From contig JAAYUK010000118.1 of the NCBI GenBank assembly GCA_012517735.1, positions 1 through 64,000 on the forward strand: 64,000 bases of DNA, read 5' to 3'. The DNA is from Nitrospiraceae bacterium. Its GTDB lineage: Bacteria; Nitrospirota; Thermodesulfovibrionia; Thermodesulfovibrionales; Dissulfurispiraceae. The notes below the pieces were generated by a model. That model was not told where the DNA came from. It was given only the letters and a program-made list of their open reading frames with translations, and ran no database searches. Shown here piece by piece: positions 62,125 through 64,000 of this stretch. Made by a program: the position numbers and the translations under genes. Position 1 is the stretch's first letter. Each line of letters starts with the position of its first letter.

Positions 62125-63660
62125 ATGAGTAAAAAAAGTATTGGGAGCATTATTGTACTGATGCTGGCGATCTGTATTTTTGCGGGTTCTGCATATGCGG
62201 ACAAGACCATGAATACCGATATCGCCATTGTCGGGGGAGGGACATCTGGACTTGCAGCAGCCGTCCAAGCAATTCAGGGAGGAGCAAAAGTAATTGTACT
62301 TGAGAAGCAAGCTAAAGTTGGCGGTACCGGTAACTTCTGCGAAGGTATATTTGCCGCTGAAAGCAAAATGCAGAAACGTCAGGGAATTATTGTTACAAAA
62401 GAATTTGCCTTCAAGACGATTATGGACTATAGCCATTGGCTTGCAAATGCGCGTCTGGTCAGGGCAATTGTCGACAAATCTCCGGAAACGCTCGACTGGC
62501 TGAACGATCTTGGCGTGCAGTTTGAGTATATCGGTCCCGGAGGTCCCGGGGGGGCGTTGACCTGGCATGTGATCGCACCGGGACCTGATTATCCACATAA
62601 GGACAAAACCGATTTTCACTGCTCCCGCATGATTAATGTTTTCAATAAGTACATTCTTGCCAATGGGGGGCAGATTCTTTTGCAGACGCCCGGGGTCGAC
62701 CTTATCAAGGAAAAAGGAAAAGTAGTGGGTGTTGTTGCGAAGGACAAATCAGGCGAGACTATCCGCATCAATGCAAAAGCAGTAATTGTGGCAACAGGAG
62801 GCTTTGCCAACAATAAGGAAATGATGCAGAAGTATGCACCATATCCCGACGTGATTCCGGTCGGCCAGATCGGGAAAGATGGGGATGGTATTAAAATGGC
62901 TTGGTCTGCAGGTGCAGGGGAAGAGGGTGTCCGCGTCATGCAGGCATACCGTCCGGGCCTGAGAGGATTTGGTCCTGCTGATCATATGATTGGGGCGGCG
63001 GTACAGCCGTATTTTTGGGTCGATCCTCGAGGGGTGCGCTTTACGGATGAGTCAACGGTAGTGCTTTGGCCATACTCAGGCAATGCGCTCGAGAAGATTG
63101 GCGGCACCATGTACTCAATCTATGATGACGCCACGCGGCGATTTATGGTCGAAAAGGGAATCCAGTTGCAGCTTGGGGAGTGGATTTTACAAGGCACCAA
63201 GCTGACGAAACTGGATGAAACGTTCAATAAGGAACTCGCGAAGAAAAACGGCAATGTCTTCAAGGCAAATACGATTGAAGATCTTGCGCAACAGCTTGGC
63301 ATGAATCCCTCGGTATTGAAGGCGTCTGTTGACGAGTACAACCAGATGGTTTCAATGCGTGAAGACACCATGTTTTTTAAGAAACGTGAGTACCTCCGCC
63401 CTGTAGCTACTCCGCCGTTTTATGCAACAAAGCTTAATCCGCGCCATCTTGGAACGCTCGGCGGCGTAAAGATCAATGAAAAAACCGAGGCGGTCACGCA
63501 GAAAGGGGATCCGATTCCCGGACTGTATGTGGTTGGTACTGATGCTGGCGGAATGTATGGCGACAGCTATGACTTGCTGCTCGGCGGCGGAACTGCTGCA
63601 TTTGCATTGAATTCAGGTCGTATCGCGGCAGAGAATGCCATTCAATATATGAAGAAATAG
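62125..63660 (+). CDS. Sec-exported flavoprotein reductase of the fumarate-reductase superfamily, divergent active site
   Basis: A 511-residue periplasmic FAD protein. Signal IIVLMLAICIFAGSAYA, FAD fold IAIVGGGTSGLAAAVQA, VEKQ-type second strand (VLEKQAKVGG), and VIVATGGFANNKEMM. Two catalytic Arg of fumarate reductase are not where expected: the TTRD region reads GVRFTDESTVVLW and the NRLGG region reads GDSYDLLLGGG. The His region is RHLGTLGG. The substrate is therefore probably unlike fumarate. The XylR-like activator suggests induction by an aromatic or enoate compound. A porin gene follows. Confidence 0.9.
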   Translation: MSKKSIGSIIVLMLAICIFAGSAYADKTMNTDIAIVGGGTSGLAAAVQAIQGGAKVIVLEKQAKVGGTGNFCEGIFAAESKMQKRQGIIVTKEFAFKTIMDYSHWLANARLVRAIVDKSPETLDWLNDLGVQFEYIGPGGPGGALTWHVIAPGPDYPHKDKTDFHCSRMINVFNKYILANGGQILLQTPGVDLIKEKGKVVGVVAKDKSGETIRINAKAVIVATGGFANNKEMMQKYAPYPDVIPVGQIGKDGDGIKMAWSAGAGEEGVRVMQAYRPGLRGFGPADHMIGAAVQPYFWVDPRGVRFTDESTVVLWPYSGNALEKIGGTMYSIYDDATRRFMVEKGIQLQLGEWILQGTKLTKLDETFNKELAKKNGNVFKANTIEDLAQQLGMNPSVLKASVDEYNQMVSMREDTMFFKKREYLRPVATPPFYATKLNPRHLGTLGGVKINEKTEAVTQKGDPIPGLYVVGTDAGGMYGDSYDLLLGGGTAAFALNSGRIAAENAIQYMKK

Positions 63661-63665
63661 CTTGT

Positions 63666-63696
63666 GCGGGCATCCGTATCTTGGACGGATGCCCGC
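63666..63696 (+). terminator. Perfect hairpin after the flavoprotein gene
   Basis: GCGGGCATCCGT (63666-63677) pairs exactly with ACGGATGCCCGC (63685-63696), loop 7 nt, 6 nt past the stop. No T-run follows, so it may only stabilise the mRNA end while the porin gene is still cotranscribed. Confidence 0.55.
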
Positions 63697-63738
63697 ATGA
63701 ACATTGTGTGGACACAATATGAACAAAAGGGGAATGGA

Positions 63739-64000
63739 ATGAAAAGGAAGGAGCTTTTGCTACATGGAGTCGCCTTGCTGATTGCGCTTGTCATGTTTGT
63801 TGAGAGCGCTCCTGCGGAAACAACGTTTGATTACGGAATGAATGTGCGGGCTCGGCATGAGTTGTGGGACAACATGTTTTCGCTTGGCACGAGACAGACA
63901 ACGAATACAAACTATGACCGTTCATTTTTTCGTCTTGCATTGTTCCCGTGGGCAAAAGTTGAATTTGACAAGAATGTAACGCTTTATGGCCGTATGGTGT
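63739..64000 (+). CDS. Putative outer-membrane porin (partial, C-terminus outside window)
   Basis: The first 87 residues are visible. Signal peptide LLLHGVALLIALVMFVESAPA, then short amphipathic beta strands (FDYGMNVRARHELWDNM, RSFFRLALFPWAKVEF, NVTLYGRMV) as in alginate-export/porin-type barrels. Ribosome binding site AAGGGGAA. Placed behind the periplasmic reductase, it may admit the substrate. The product is inferred from a partial sequence. Confidence 0.75.
   Translation, partial: MKRKELLLHGVALLIALVMFVESAPAETTFDYGMNVRARHELWDNMFSLGTRQTTNTNYDRSFFRLALFPWAKVEFDKNVTLYGRMV

Overview
The window looks like chromosomal DNA of an anaerobic, respiring Gram-negative bacterium. Evidence: periplasmic multiheme cytochromes c, outer-membrane beta-barrel proteins, sigma-54 enhancer-binding proteins (EBPs), several diguanylate cyclases, MnmE/YidC core genes and an hgcAB mercury-methylation pair. 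A deep-branching Nitrospirota or Desulfobacterota member is my best guess. There is no rRNA or other decisive marker, so this is inference. No phage, integrase, transposase or CRISPR array is visible.

Layout. 1-8.3 kb is signalling on the minus strand: a partial cheW, two NtrC-type EBPs, a hybrid kinase, a diguanylate cyclase, a kinase-less PAS protein, and two sigma-54 promoters (before cheW and before a degenerate receiver) with palindromes upstream. 8.4-10.9 kb is a groES-like/rmuC/LOG operon. 11-17.4 kb (minus) holds an FAD dehydrogenase, a sensor diguanylate cyclase and trpE-trpG-trpD. 17.5-26.8 kb holds tRNA-Gly and tRNA-Cys, a yybP-ykoY (Mn2+) riboswitch before htpX-purE, then ftsH, a Na+/Ca2+-type exchanger, a P-type cation ATPase, purC and mazG. 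26.8-36.4 kb holds a PleD-like cyclase, lipA, an aminotransferase, hom, an E1-like/JAMM pair, and rpmH-yidD-yidC-mnmE without rnpA. 36.5-38 kb is hgcA-hgcB. 38-47 kb is mixed housekeeping. 47-53.5 kb is a module of a LuxR-type regulator, two fumarate-reductase-like flavoproteins and a seven-heme cytochrome, flanked by direct copies of a dispersed ~195-bp repeat. 53.5-59.9 kb holds an SDR protein, a large hybrid kinase with its receiver, and a HemN-family enzyme. 59.9-64 kb is a XylR/DmpR-like EBP divergent from a tetraheme cytochrome, a secreted flavoprotein and a porin, with a sigma-54 promoter between them.

Main points. (1) hgcA carries an in-frame TGA at 36592-36594. The HgcA-like reading frame continues upstream of the usual ATG with no start codon until an ATG at 36535 that sits 6 nt after a -10 box. 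A hairpin follows the TGA. A selenocysteine-containing or otherwise recoded HgcA is possible, and so is disruption. (2) Several genes have a -10 hexamer 5-8 nt before the ATG, suggesting leaderless mRNAs. (3) A Mn2+-type ON riboswitch precedes htpX. (4) A long imperfect-palindrome repeat family flanks the reductase module and separates a truncated sensor from its likely regulator. (5) The 3' end looks like a ligand-inducible extracytoplasmic reductase system.
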